Shown: positions 18,134 to 26,668 of the stretch, one piece after another
Position numbering within the stretch: the first letter of the stretch is position 1
Layout of the letters: each line of letters starts with the position of its first letter
NCBI RefSeq assembly: GCF_000577275.2
Contig: NZ_HG916852.1
Span: 251,001 to 315,000, forward strand
Direction of reading: 5' to 3'
Length of the DNA stretch: 64,000 bases
Source of the DNA: Rhizobium favelukesii
GTDB taxonomy: Bacteria > Pseudomonadota > Alphaproteobacteria > Rhizobiales > Rhizobiaceae
The notes under the pieces: model-generated
Seen by the model: only the letters and a program-made list of their open reading frames with translations
Told to the model about the DNA's origin: nothing
The model's database searches: none
Position numbers and translations under genes: made by a program

Positions 18134-18741
18134 TGAGCCTCAAGACGGAAGCACTGATCGGCGGCTTTGCTGAACCGGTCTTCCACGCACAGAGCGTGTT
18201 CAAGCTGCTGATGGATGCGATGGCGCGTCCCGGCACGATCCAGACGGTCGCCCCCGATGCGACGCCGCCGGCGCCGCTCGGCATTGCCGCCGGCGCGATC
18301 GCGCTAACGCTCTGCGATCACGATACGCCCGTATGGCTGTCTGCCGGTCTCGCAAAATCGGCCGTGCCTCAGTGGCTCGGCTTCCACACCGGCGCGACGG
18401 TAACGCCTGAGAAGGCCGAAGCGCGCTTCGCCTTTGTCGAAGCGGGTACAACGCTGTCCCCCTTCGGTCTCTTTGCCGCCGGGACGCAGGAATATCCTGA
18501 TCGCTCGACCACCCTGGTCATCGAGTTGGCGGATCTCGAGGCAGGACGCAGGCTCGCCCTGATGGGGCCGGGCATTGAGACGGTGACGGACCTTGCGCCG
18601 ATCGGTCTGCCCGATACCTTCCCCCGCCTCTGGACGGAGAACCGTGCGCTCTTCCCGCGCGGCATCGACATCGTGCTGACCTCGGGCAACCGTTTCGTCT
18701 GCCTGCCGCGCACCACCAAGATCACCGCAACGGAGATGTGA
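18133..18741 (+). CDS. phnH: C-P lyase core subunit PhnH
   Basis: 202 aa PLP-fold-like subunit of the PhnGHIJ complex, without catalytic lysine as usual. Recognised by FHAQSVFKLLMDAMARPG near residue 15, the LCDHDTPVWL segment and the FPRGIDIVLTSG motif near the C-terminus. ATG overlaps the phnG stop by one base; phnI follows after four bases. Confidence 0.93.
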   Translation: MSLKTEALIGGFAEPVFHAQSVFKLLMDAMARPGTIQTVAPDATPPAPLGIAAGAIALTLCDHDTPVWLSAGLAKSAVPQWLGFHTGATVTPEKAEARFAFVEAGTTLSPFGLFAAGTQEYPDRSTTLVIELADLEAGRRLALMGPGIETVTDLAPIGLPDTFPRLWTENRALFPRGIDIVLTSGNRFVCLPRTTKITATEM

Positions 18742-18745
18742 CCCC

Positions 18746-19855
18746 ATGTATGTTGCTGTCAAAGGAGGCGAGGCCGCCATTGCCAATGCCCATCGCCTGC
18801 TGGCGGATCGCCGCCGCGGCGACCGTTCGCTGCCGGCTATCGGCATCGACCAGATCGTGGCGCAGCTGGCGCTCGCCGTCGACCGCGTCATGGCGGAAGC
18901 CTCGCTTTACGATCGCATGCTCGCAGCTCTCGCCGTTCGCCAGTCGCGCGGCGACATGATCGAGGCGATCTTCCTGCTGCGCGCCTATCGCACGACGCTG
19001 CCGCGTTTGGGCTATTCCAACCCGATCGACACGGCCCGGATGAAAATCGAGCGCCGTGTTTCGGCAACCTACAAGGATCTCCCGGGCGGCCAGTTGCTCG
19101 GCCCGACCTTCGATTATACCCACCGCCTGCTCGACCCGTCGCTCCTGGCAGATGACGCCGTCGACGAGCCGGCGCTGCGCGATGCCGAATCCGGCCGCGT
19201 CATGCGCGTTTCGGAAATCCTCGCTCAGGAGGGCCTGATCGAGGGTGATGGCGAAATGCCTGAGGATCACGAGATCGGCGATCTGACGCGCGAGCCGATG
19301 GAGTTCCCGATGACGCGCGACCTGCGCCTGCAGGCGCTTGCCCGCGGCGACGAAGGCTTCCTCTAGGCGCTCGGCTATTCGACCCAGCGCGGCTACGGCC
19401 GCAACCACCCCTTCACCGGCGAAATCCGCATCGGCGAGGTCGAGGTGGAGTTCGATGTTCCCGAACTCGGCTTTTCTGTTTCCCTCGGCACCATCCAGGT
19501 CACGGAATGCCAGATGGTCAACCAGTTCAAGGGCTCGTCCAAGGCGCCACCGCAGTTCACCCGCGGCTACGGCCTGGTCTTCGGCCAGAGCGAGCGCAAG
19601 GCGATGTCGATGTCTCTCGTCGACCGGGCGCTGCGTGCCGAAGAGCTCGGCGAGGACATCACCGCTCCGGCGCAGGACGAGGAATTCGTCATTTCGCACG
19701 CCGACAACGTCCAGTCGACCGGCTTCGTCGAGCACCTGAAGCTGCCGCACTACGTGGACTTCCAGGCTGAACTCGACCTGGTCCGTCGTATGCGCAGCGA
19801 ATTTGTAGCCGGCCGCGCCGGTGGCCGCGACACCATCAAGGAGGCGGCCGAATGA
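18746..19855 (+). pseudogene. phnI: C-P lyase subunit PhnI, interrupted by an in-frame TAG
   Basis: PhnI is the nucleosidase that joins phosphonate to the ribose of ATP in the PhnGHIJ core. The frame is intact over 370 codons except for TAG at 19364-19366, codon 207. It lies between DEGFL and ALGYSTQRGYG, where the family normally has Gln, so a CAG-to-TAG change is likely. The upper 206 codons and the lower 163 both match PhnI (lower part with TRGYGLVFGQSERKAMSMSLVDRAL and LPHYVDFQAELD). If real, C-P lyase is lost unless the codon is suppressed; a base-calling error is the main alternative. Confidence 0.85.
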
Positions 19856-19860
19856 CGAGA

Positions 19861-20043
19861 TCAGTCGCCGCCTCCACCGTCGTCAGCATCGCAAGTGGCA
19901 TCGCCGCCACCAGCATGTCTGACATCGCCGCCGCCATCAGCAGCTACACCATTTGTCTTCGGCTTGAAGAGGAAGGGGAGGACGACGAAGCAGGTCATTA
20001 CAGCCAAGATCACGAGCGCTTCGCTCGAAGTGTCGGCTTCCAT
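19861..20043 (-). CDS. Small single-helix membrane protein inside the phn operon, opposite strand
   Basis: 60 aa, not recognised by name. It has one membrane helix (ALVILAVMTCFVVLPFLF, residues about 9-26), a KPK stop-transfer, then a Gly/Asp-rich tail with one Cys and a His (DGGGDVRHAGGGDATCDADD). GGAAGGT lies six bases before the ATG at 20043, which is why I prefer it to the plus-strand frame over the same bases. It occupies the only real gap of the phnGHIJKL run and is transcribed against it. Gly/Asp-tailed small membrane proteins are common in Rhizobiales. Confidence 0.5.
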   Translation of the reverse strand: MEADTSSEALVILAVMTCFVVLPFLFKPKTNGVAADGGGDVRHAGGGDATCDADDGGGGD

Positions 20044-20090
20044 TGTGACCTTCCGTCTGTCTGGCCCCTGCAACCACAGGGCAATCAAAG

Positions 20091-20972
20091 ATGACCGATC
20101 TAGCCACCTACAATTTCGCTTATCTGGACGAACAGACGAAGCGGATGATCCGTCGCGCCATCCTGAAGGCGATCGCCATTCCCGGCTATCAGGTGCCCTT
20201 TGCCTCGCGCGAAATGCCGATGCCTTACGGCTGGGGAACCGGTGGCGTGCAGGTGACGGCCTCGATCATCGGTCCGGACGATGTGCTGAAGGTCATCGAT
20301 CAGGGCGCTGACGACACCACCAACGCCGTCTCGATCCGCGCTTTCTTCCAGAAGGTCGCCAATGTCGCGGTCACAACGCACACCAAGGATGCGACGATCA
20401 TCCAGACGCGCCACCGCATTCCGGAAGAGAAGCTTGGACCGAACCAGGTGCTCGTCTATCAGGTGCCGATCCCGGAACCGCTCCGCTTCCTCGAGCCGCG
20501 CGAGACCGAAACCCGCAAGATGCATGCGCTGGAAGAATATGGCCTCATGCATGTAAAGCTTTACGAGGACATTGCGCATAACGGCCGCATCTCCAAGACC
20601 TATGCCTATCCGGTGAAGGTTGCCGGCCGCTACGTCATGGACCCGTCGCCGACGCCGAAGTTCGACAATCCGAAAATGCACATGTCGGATGCGCTGCAGC
20701 TCTTCGGGGCAGGGCGCGAGAAGCGCATCTATGCCGTTCCGCCCTATACCGATGTGGTCAGCCTCGACTTCGACGATTACCCCTTCGAGATTCAGCGCTT
20801 CGGCAAGCCCTGCGCGCTGTGCGGAGCCGAAGAGGTTTATCTCGACGAGGTCATCCTCGACGACAAGGGCGGCCGCATGTTCGTCTGCTCCGACACCGAC
20901 CACTGCGAAGACCGCCGCGCCAAAGGGCATGTCGGCGAGATGTTGGCACCCAATCAGGAGGCCGCCGAATGA
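20091..20972 (+). CDS. phnJ: C-P lyase radical SAM subunit PhnJ
   Basis: 293 aa. Catalyses radical cleavage of the C-P bond of 5-phosphoribosyl-1-phosphonate. All key residues known from E. coli are kept at identical numbers: cluster cysteines C241, C244 and C266 (CALC and FVCSD), the substrate-linked C272, and the radical-carrying Gly32 in PGYQVPF. Nothing suggests loss of function, in contrast to phnI just upstream. It overlaps phnK by four bases. Confidence 0.96.
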   Translation: MTDLATYNFAYLDEQTKRMIRRAILKAIAIPGYQVPFASREMPMPYGWGTGGVQVTASIIGPDDVLKVIDQGADDTTNAVSIRAFFQKVANVAVTTHTKDATIIQTRHRIPEEKLGPNQVLVYQVPIPEPLRFLEPRETETRKMHALEEYGLMHVKLYEDIAHNGRISKTYAYPVKVAGRYVMDPSPTPKFDNPKMHMSDALQLFGAGREKRIYAVPPYTDVVSLDFDDYPFEIQRFGKPCALCGAEEVYLDEVILDDKGGRMFVCSDTDHCEDRRAKGHVGEMLAPNQEAAE

Positions 20973-21745
20973 CTGACGCCCCGCTTCTCAAGGCCAACGA
21001 CGTCTCAAAGTTCTACGGCAATCGCATCGGGTGCCGGAACGTCTCCTTCGAGCTCTGGCCCGGCGAAGTGCTCGCCATCGTCGGTGAATCCGGCTCGGGC
21101 AAGACGACGCTTCTGAACTGCATCTCGACCCGTCTGATGCCGACCACCGGCAGCGTCGAATACCACATGCGTGATGGCGCCTATCGCGATCTCTATCGTA
21201 TGAGCGAGGCCGAACGCCGCTTTCTGATGCGCACGGACTGGGGTTTCGTGCATCAGAATCCGGCTGACGGTCTGCGCATGATGGTGTCTGCCGGCGCCAA
21301 TGTCGGCGAGCGCCTGATGGCGATCGGTGACCGCCACTATGGCAACATCCGCTCGACGGCGGTCGATTGGCTGCAGCGCGTCGAAATCGATGCGGGCCGT
21401 ATCGACGATCAGCCGCGCGCCTTCTCCGGCGGCATGCGTCAACGCCTGCAGATCGCCCGCAATCTGGTCACCGGTCCACGCCTCGTCTTCATGGATGAGC
21501 CGACCGGCGGCCTCGATGTCTCGGTGCAGGCCCGCCTGCTCGACCTCGTGCGCGGTCTTGTCAACGATCTTGGCCTTGCCGCGATCATCGTCACCCACGA
21601 TCTCGCCGTCGCACGCCTGCTGTCGCATCGCATCATGGTGATGAAGGATGGCCATGTCATCGAGCACGGCCTGACCAATCGCGTCCTGGACGATCCGCGC
21701 GAGCCGTACACGCAGCTCCTTGTCTCCTCCATTCTGCAGGTCTGA
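20969..21745 (+). CDS. phnK: C-P lyase ABC-type ATPase PhnK
   Basis: 258 aa soluble ABC ATPase that binds the PhnGHIJ core rather than a membrane permease. Walker A is GESGSGKTT (about residue 40), the signature FSGGMRQRLQIARNL and Walker B LVFMDEPTGGLD; it also has the RMSEAERRFLMRTDWGFVHQNP segment typical of PhnK. ATG at 20969 overlaps the phnJ stop. A longer upstream frame lies within phnJ and is ignored. Confidence 0.93.
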   Translation: MTDAPLLKANDVSKFYGNRIGCRNVSFELWPGEVLAIVGESGSGKTTLLNCISTRLMPTTGSVEYHMRDGAYRDLYRMSEAERRFLMRTDWGFVHQNPADGLRMMVSAGANVGERLMAIGDRHYGNIRSTAVDWLQRVEIDAGRIDDQPRAFSGGMRQRLQIARNLVTGPRLVFMDEPTGGLDVSVQARLLDLVRGLVNDLGLAAIIVTHDLAVARLLSHRIMVMKDGHVIEHGLTNRVLDDPREPYTQLLVSSILQV

Positions 21746-21761
21746 TCGCGCATGCTGTTTG

Positions 21762-21780
21762 GAAGCCGGCTACCGGCTTC
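21762..21780 (+). other. Intercistronic hairpin phnK-phnL
   Basis: Perfect eight-base arms GAAGCCGG and CCGGCTTC with a CTA loop, without a T tract. More likely an RNA stability or processing element than a terminator. Confidence 0.5.
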
Positions 21781-21810
21781 GCGAGTAAGCGAAAACTAAG
21801 GAAAGAAATC

Positions 21811-22521
21811 ATGGCAACGCCCCTTGTTGTTTCTGAAGTCGCCAAGAGCTTCACCATGCACCTGCGCGACGGCATCAAACTGCCGGTCGTTTCGGACGTG
21901 TCCTTTTCCGTGGCATCCGGTGAATGCGTCGTCCTCGGCGGGCCGTCTGGCATCGGCAAGAGCTCGCTTCTGAAAATGATCTACGGCAATTATGCCGTCG
22001 ACAGTGGCCAGATCCTGATCAAGCATCAGGACAGGATCGTCGATCTGGCGACCGCGGATCCGCGCACGGTCATCGACGTGCGCCGCCACACACTCGGCTA
22101 TGTCAGCCAGTTCCTGCGCACTGTGCCGCGTGTCGCGGCGATCGACGTGGTCGCCGAGCCGCTGGTCGCGCGCGGCGAGAAAGCCGACGCCGCGCGGGAA
22201 AAGGCCGCCGAACTGCTGTCGAAACTGAACCTGCCGGAAGCGCTCTGGCAACTTCCGCCCGCCACCTTCTCCGGCGGTGAGCAGCAGCGTGTCAACATCG
22301 CCCGCGGCTTTATCACCGAGCACACGGTTCTCCTGCTCGACGAGCCGACCGCCTCGCTCGATGCCAAGAACCGTGCCGTGGTCGTCAGCATGATCGAGGA
22401 AAAGAAGAAAGCGGGCGTCGCCCTTCTTGGAATTTTCCACGACGAGGAAGTGCGCGAAGCTGTCGCCGACCGCATTCTCGACGTCCAGACGTTCTCGCCG
22501 CGAAAGGCAATTGCCGCATGA
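21811..22521 (+). CDS. phnL: C-P lyase ABC-type ATPase PhnL
   Basis: 236 aa, the second soluble ABC ATPase of the C-P lyase system; with PhnK it forms the dual ATPase module on the core complex. Walker [11 protein letters not shown] (about residue 44), signature [15 protein letters not shown], Walker [21 protein letters not shown] precedes the ATG. The next gene overlaps its stop by four bases. Confidence 0.93.
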   Translation: MATPLVVSEVAKSFTMHLRDGIKLPVVSDVSFSVASGECVVLGGPSGIGKSSLLKMIYGNYAVDSGQILIKHQDRIVDLATADPRTVIDVRRHTLGYVSQFLRTVPRVAAIDVVAEPLVARGEKADAAREKAAELLSKLNLPEALWQLPPATFSGGEQQRVNIARGFITEHTVLLLDEPTASLDAKNRAVVVSMIEEKKKAGVALLGIFHDEEVREAVADRILDVQTFSPRKAIAA

Positions 22522-23135
22522 ACCGCAAGATTGGCATCGAGCCCTATTTCCATGAAACGGCATCCGTCACGAACACCACCTTTGGCCGCTTCACGGAAGT
22601 CTCGGAGCGCTGCCGCATCGACGAGGTCGAGTTCGGCGACTATTCCTACGTCATGCAGGACGGCTCCATCTGGTGCGCGACGATCGGAAAGTTCGTCAAC
22701 ATCGCCGCATCGGTGCGTATCAATGCCACCAACCACCCGACCTGGCGCGCGACGCTGCACCACTTCACCTACCGCGCTGCTGACTACTGGCCGGACGCCG
22801 ATATGGAGGCCGATTTCTTCGCATGGCGCCGCTCCAACCGCGTCGTCATCGGCCATGATGTCTGGATCGGTCACGGCGCCACCATTTTACCCGGCGTCAA
22901 GATCGGCAATGGTGCGGTCATCGGCGCCGGTGCCGTGGTCTCCAGGGACGTTGCACCCTACACCATCGTCGGTGGCGTGCCGGCAAGGCTCATCCGCGAA
23001 CGCTTCCCGAAGGAAATCGGCGAGCGGATGGATCGGCTTGCCTGGTGGGATTGGGAACATGACCGCCTGCGGGTCGCCTTGCCTGATTTTCGCAATCTGA
23101 GTGCCGAGGATTTCCTCTCGCGCTACGAACAGTGA
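22518..23135 (+). CDS. Phosphonate-operon hexapeptide acyltransferase-like protein
   Basis: 205 aa, left-handed beta-helix transferase family of the phn operon (acetyltransferase-like, related to chloramphenicol/Vat acetyltransferases). Hexapeptide repeats are seen at [15 protein letters not shown], and at [33 protein letters not shown] (given only by its ends, [10 protein letters not shown] and VIGAGAVV). The catalytic-type His lies in NATNHPTW. Its ATG overlaps the phnL stop. It may acetylate aminoalkylphosphonates, the job PhnO does elsewhere; no phnO is present here. Confidence 0.82.
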   Translation: MNRKIGIEPYFHETASVTNTTFGRFTEVSERCRIDEVEFGDYSYVMQDGSIWCATIGKFVNIAASVRINATNHPTWRATLHHFTYRAADYWPDADMEADFFAWRRSNRVVIGHDVWIGHGATILPGVKIGNGAVIGAGAVVSRDVAPYTIVGGVPARLIRERFPKEIGERMDRLAWWDWEHDRLRVALPDFRNLSAEDFLSRYEQ

Positions 23136-23140
23136 ACGAA

Positions 23141-23166
23141 GCCCCCCTGGGTTCGCTCCGGGGGCC
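23141..23166 (+). terminator. Hairpin after the phnGHIJKL run
   Basis: GCCCCCC (23141-23147) pairs with GGGGGC (23160-23165); no strong T tract follows. Possible end of the first phn transcript. Confidence 0.4.
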
Positions 23167-23240
23167 GCTTAACGTCCTGCAGGCCTCCGGGGCGGTTCAA
23201 GGCTTGCGGAGACGGTCACTCCGCGGCCCGTCAGGAGAGC

Positions 23241-23453
23241 CTACGGCCTCGGATTCTTTGCCAATTGCCACTCACCGGTCGCGTCCGCCTCGACGCGCTT
23301 GTTGCCGCGGTAGAAGATCGGTAGACCGGTTTTTTTGTCCATCGAGAAACGGCTGGGCGTATATTTTTCGTCTTCATGCCCACGGGTGGCGAGGCCGAGT
23401 GCCTCCTTAAATTTGCCGGCGTTGCACAGGCTTTTGAAGAGAGTTTGATCCAT
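23241..23453 (-). CDS. Small hypothetical protein between the two phn operons
   Basis: 70 aa, not recognised. Soluble and charged, no signal peptide; contains FKEALGLATRGHEDEKYTP and a LPIFYRGNKRVEADATGEW end. CTGGAGC lies nine bases before the ATG at 23453, which supports translation. It separates phnGHIJKL (plus) from phnCDE (plus), transcribed against both. Confidence 0.5.
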   Translation of the reverse strand: MDQTLFKSLCNAGKFKEALGLATRGHEDEKYTPSRFSMDKKTGLPIFYRGNKRVEADATGEWQLAKNPRP

Positions 23454-23775
23454 CGCTTTTGCTCCAGTATCCTTTCTAAACTGCCTGCCATTGACGGGTG
23501 ATTGGGTCAACCATCAATGACGGACGCTCTCATCGCCTGCTGTCCGGACTGACCGGGCGTGCAATCGCACAGCAAAGCTTCTGATCGGTAGCTCTCGTCC
23601 AATCCTTCACCCGGCACGCAGCGGCAACAGCACGCCGGCCCGGCCGGATTTCGGCATCAGGGACGCGCCCACCAAGGCCCCGATTGTGACAGTCCTTACA
23701 TAAAACTGACATTCCCCATTCATGAAGCGGGACTAATGCACTGGCTCATATCGCATCTGGACTATGAGGAAGAGC
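23454..23775. other. Intergenic region upstream of phnC
   Basis: 322 bases without a convincing gene. It holds the promoter of the small gene at 23241 and a Pho-box-like repeat at 23695-23712 ahead of phnC. I see nothing else. Confidence 0.6.
23695..23712 (+). promoter_or_regulatory. Pho-box-like direct repeat upstream of phnC
   Basis: CTTACAT (23695-23701), four A bases, then CTGACAT (23706-23712). Against the PhoB consensus CTGTCAT-N4-CTGTCAT these half-sites match five and six of seven bases at the right 11-base period. It lies 64 bases before the phnC start, so phosphate-starvation control of the importer is likely. Confidence 0.6.
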
Positions 23776-24624
23776 ATGATGTTCGAGCTGAGGAATGTCA
23801 CCCGCCGTTTCGGAAGCAAGACAGCCGTCGATTCCGTGACGCTCGACATTCCTCAGGGCCAGATGGTCGGCATCATCGGCCGTTCCGGCGCCGGCAAGTC
23901 TACGCTGCTTCGCATGATCAACCGCCTGCAGGAGCCGACCTCGGGATCGATCCAGTTCGCGGGTGTCGAGGTTTCCAGCCTCCGCGGCCAGGCGTTGCGC
24001 AACTGGTAGCGCGATTGCGCCATGATCTTCCAGCAGTTCAATCTCGTTCCGCGTCTCGACGTGTTGACCAACGTCATGCTCGGCCGTCTGAACCATCGCC
24101 CGACCGCAATGAGCCTGCTCGGTGTCTTCACCCGCGAGGAGCGCATTCATGCGATCGCAGCTCTTGAGCGCCTCGGCATCGAGCAGACGGCGCTGCAAAT
24201 GGCCGGCACGCTCTCCGGCGGCCAGCAGCAGCGCGTCGCCATTGCCCGCGCTCTGATGCAGAACCCGAAGATGGTGCTTGCCGACGAGCCGATTGCCTCG
24301 CTCGATCCGCTCAACGCCAAGATCGTCATGGACGCACTGCGCGACATCAACGAGCGCGAAGGCATCACCGTCGTCACCAACCTGCACACGCTGGATACGG
24401 CTCGCAACTACTGCGAACGCATCGTCGGCATGGCCGCCGGCCGTGTCGTCTTCGACGGCAAGCCGTCCGAACTGACGGCCGGTGCCGTCAAGCAGATCTA
24501 CGGCACCGACAGGGACGGCGCCGGCATCGACGAGACGATGACCTCGACCTCGATCAACATTCCCGCGGCCGCGGCCGCGCAACAATCCGCTGGCCTGCAA
24601 CCGCTGGCGCTGGCCGGTCTCTGA
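23776..24624 (+). pseudogene. phnC: Phosphonate ABC importer ATPase PhnC, interrupted by an in-frame TAG
   Basis: ATPase of the PhnCDE phosphonate/phosphite importer. Walker [11 protein letters not shown] (about residue 39), signature [15 protein letters not shown] and Walker [12 protein letters not shown] are all present and in one frame, but TAG at 24007-24009 (codon 78) cuts it after LRGQALRNW. The continuation [17 protein letters not shown] matches the family, in which Gln normally stands at this point (CAG to TAG). The truncated product would lack the signature motif and be inactive. AGGAAG supports the start at 23776; an ATG at 23764 is also in frame. Confidence 0.85.
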
Positions 24625-24713
24625 TAGGGGCGGCCTCGATCGCAAGCCCGCGTTACGGGCAAACTTCTTCTTAAACAGAGTTGCCGGGGACACCGGTCAA
24701 TCAGGAGAGAACC

Positions 24714-25619
24714 ATGTTGAAGAAAGCACTTTTTGCCGCGACGGCGCTGTTTGCGCTTGCCGGCGTTTCGCATGCTGCAGACCTCAAGGAATTCCGCGTT
24801 GGTATTCTCGGCGGCGAAAACGAAGCTGACCGTCTGCGCAACTACGCTTGCCTTGCAGACCACCTGAAGACCGAATTCGGCTTCGAGAAGGTTTCGCTCT
24901 TCCCGGCTGCTGACTATGACGGCGTTATCCAGGGTCTGCTCGGTGGCACGCTCGACTTCGCAGAACTCGGCGCGTCCGGCTACGCTGCTATCGCTATCAA
25001 GGACGAAAAGGCTGTGACCCCGATCCTGACGACGGTCCAGAAGGACGGCTCGACCGGCTACCACTCGATCGGTCTTGCTCTCAAGTCCTCGGGCATCAAG
25101 GACATCAAGGATGCCAAGGGCAAGAAGCTCGGCTACGCCGATCCGGACTCCACCTCGGGCTACCTCATTCCGCTGACACAGATCCCGAAGGACACGGGCA
25201 TGCCGAATGACAAGTACTTCGCCTCCACGCAGTTCAACGGCGGCCACGAGAACAACCTTCTCGCTGCCTACGACGGCAAGGTCGACATCGCTGTCGACGA
25301 CTCTTCGGGCATCGGCGATTTCAAGGACGGTTACACCTCTGGCACCTTCCGCAAGGCTGTCGACAAGGGTACCGTAGACCCGAACAAGCTCGTCGAAGTC
25401 TGGCGTTCGCCGTTGATCCCGAACGGTCCGCTCGTCGTTCGCAACGAACTCGGCGCCGATTGGCAGGCAAAGCTCACCGACTTCTTCACGAAGCTGCCGA
25501 AGATGGACGCCAAGTGCTTTGCAGCCATCGAAGGCGGCGACTACCAGGGCTACACCAAGGTTCAGCCTGATTTCTACAACGCTATTATCGACGCTCGTAA
25601 GGCTGCCATCGGCGGTTGA
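24714..25619 (+). CDS. phnD: Phosphonate-binding periplasmic protein PhnD
   Basis: 301 aa SBP of the phosphonate importer. Signal peptide MLKKALFAATALFALAGVSHA, cleaved near residue 21. The ligand loop is well kept: LGASGYAAIA and YADPDSTSGYLIP, with PhnD-type Ser-Thr-Ser phosphonate contacts. Codon use is richer in GAC/AAG/GTC-type highly expressed codons, as is usual for SBPs. The start at 24714 follows AGGAGAG. Confidence 0.94.
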   Translation: MLKKALFAATALFALAGVSHAADLKEFRVGILGGENEADRLRNYACLADHLKTEFGFEKVSLFPAADYDGVIQGLLGGTLDFAELGASGYAAIAIKDEKAVTPILTTVQKDGSTGYHSIGLALKSSGIKDIKDAKGKKLGYADPDSTSGYLIPLTQIPKDTGMPNDKYFASTQFNGGHENNLLAAYDGKVDIAVDDSSGIGDFKDGYTSGTFRKAVDKGTVDPNKLVEVWRSPLIPNGPLVVRNELGADWQAKLTDFFTKLPKMDAKCFAAIEGGDYQGYTKVQPDFYNAIIDARKAAIGG

Positions 25620-25636
25620 TCGATCCTGATAGCTGG

Positions 25637-25659
25637 AGGGCGGCCGTTACGGCCGCCCT
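25637..25659 (+). other. Strong hairpin between phnD and phnE
   Basis: Ten-base perfect arms AGGGCGGCCG (25637-25646) and CGGCCGCCCT (25650-25659) around a TTA loop, with no T tract. A hairpin after a binding-protein gene usually protects its mRNA and lowers expression of the permease genes behind it. Confidence 0.6.
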
Positions 25660-25688
25660 TTGCCCTGCGAAGAAAGCGGACACCGTTC

Positions 25689-26660
25689 ATGACTTTTGCC
25701 GATCCCAACGCCCACGCGCCGGCCACGCCGCAAAGCGCCCGTGAAATCGGTGACGCCTGGGGCAAGATGGTGGCTCGCCGCCGCCTCTATACCGGCCTCG
25801 GTCTGGTGATCCTGCTTGCCGCCTTCGTCGCCTCGGTACGCTTTGCCGACGAGAGCAATGCCGGCCATTTCTTCGATCGCCTGCCGCACCTCTTCGATTT
25901 TCTGAGCTGGCTCATTCCCAAGGATTGGAACGACGTCTGGCGCGCGTTGTTCGATATCGCAAGCCCGATGCAGAAGACGGGCGAAGAGTATAATTTCGCC
26001 GAGGGTCGCGTTCCGGTCTGGGGTGGCTTCTATATCCCCGAATATTTCGAGCTGATGATCATCACGATCAATGTCGCGTTGGTCTCGACCATCATCGGCT
26101 TCATCTTCGCCGTACCGCTCAGCTTTCTTGTCGCCCGCAATCTGGCGCCCTCCAATCCGTTGCGCATCGTTGCCAAGCGGCTCACCGAATTCCTGCGCGC
26201 CTTTCCCGAGATCGTCATCGCCGGCCTGTTTTCGGCGATTCTGTCGATCGGCCCGGTCGCCGCCATCATCGCCGTCAGCTTGCACACCATCGGCGCGCTC
26301 GGCAAACTTTTCTACGAAGTCGTCGAAAACATCGACATGAAGCCGGACGAGGGCATGAAAGCCGTCGGCGCCAGCTGGTCGGAGCGCGTGCGTTTTGCCG
26401 CCCTGCCGCAGGTCATGCCGAACTTCGTCTCCTACGCACTGCTGCGCCTTGAGGTCAACGTCCGCGCCTCCACCATCATCGGTGCGGTCGGCGGCGGCGG
26501 TATCGGCGAGGAACTGAAGCTCTCGATCTCGCGCGGGTTCGGCGCCAAGACGGTCGCGCTCGTCCTTTTGCTTTTCATCACCATCGTTGCGGTCGACCAG
26601 TTCTCCGCATGGCTGCGCCGCCGCCTCGTCGGCGAGCACGCCTTCCTTTTGCAGCATTGA
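25689..26660 (+). CDS. phnE: Phosphonate importer permease PhnE, first copy
   Basis: 323 aa inner-membrane permease. A first helix at about residues 35-55 precedes a periplasmic stretch, then helices from residue 120 on, with the EAA loop in MKPDEGMKAVGASWSERVRFAALPQV (quoted only as far as GMKAVGASW) and a VGGGGIGEEL conserved turn. The first of two tandem PhnE genes; two paralogous permeases probably form a heterodimer with PhnC and PhnD. phnE2 begins nine bases downstream. Confidence 0.92.
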   Translation: MTFADPNAHAPATPQSAREIGDAWGKMVARRRLYTGLGLVILLAAFVASVRFADESNAGHFFDRLPHLFDFLSWLIPKDWNDVWRALFDIASPMQKTGEEYNFAEGRVPVWGGFYIPEYFELMIITINVALVSTIIGFIFAVPLSFLVARNLAPSNPLRIVAKRLTEFLRAFPEIVIAGLFSAILSIGPVAAIIAVSLHTIGALGKLFYEVVENIDMKPDEGMKAVGASWSERVRFAALPQVMPNFVSYALLRLEVNVRASTIIGAVGGGGIGEELKLSISRGFGAKTVALVLLLFITIVAVDQFSAWLRRRLVGEHAFLLQH

Positions 26661-26668
26661 GGTCCGCC

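Noticed and set aside
19852..20094. Plus-strand 80-residue frame after phnI
   Set aside because: Ser/Ala-rich without fold; its AAGGAG belongs to the phnI coding end. The minus-strand frame is better.
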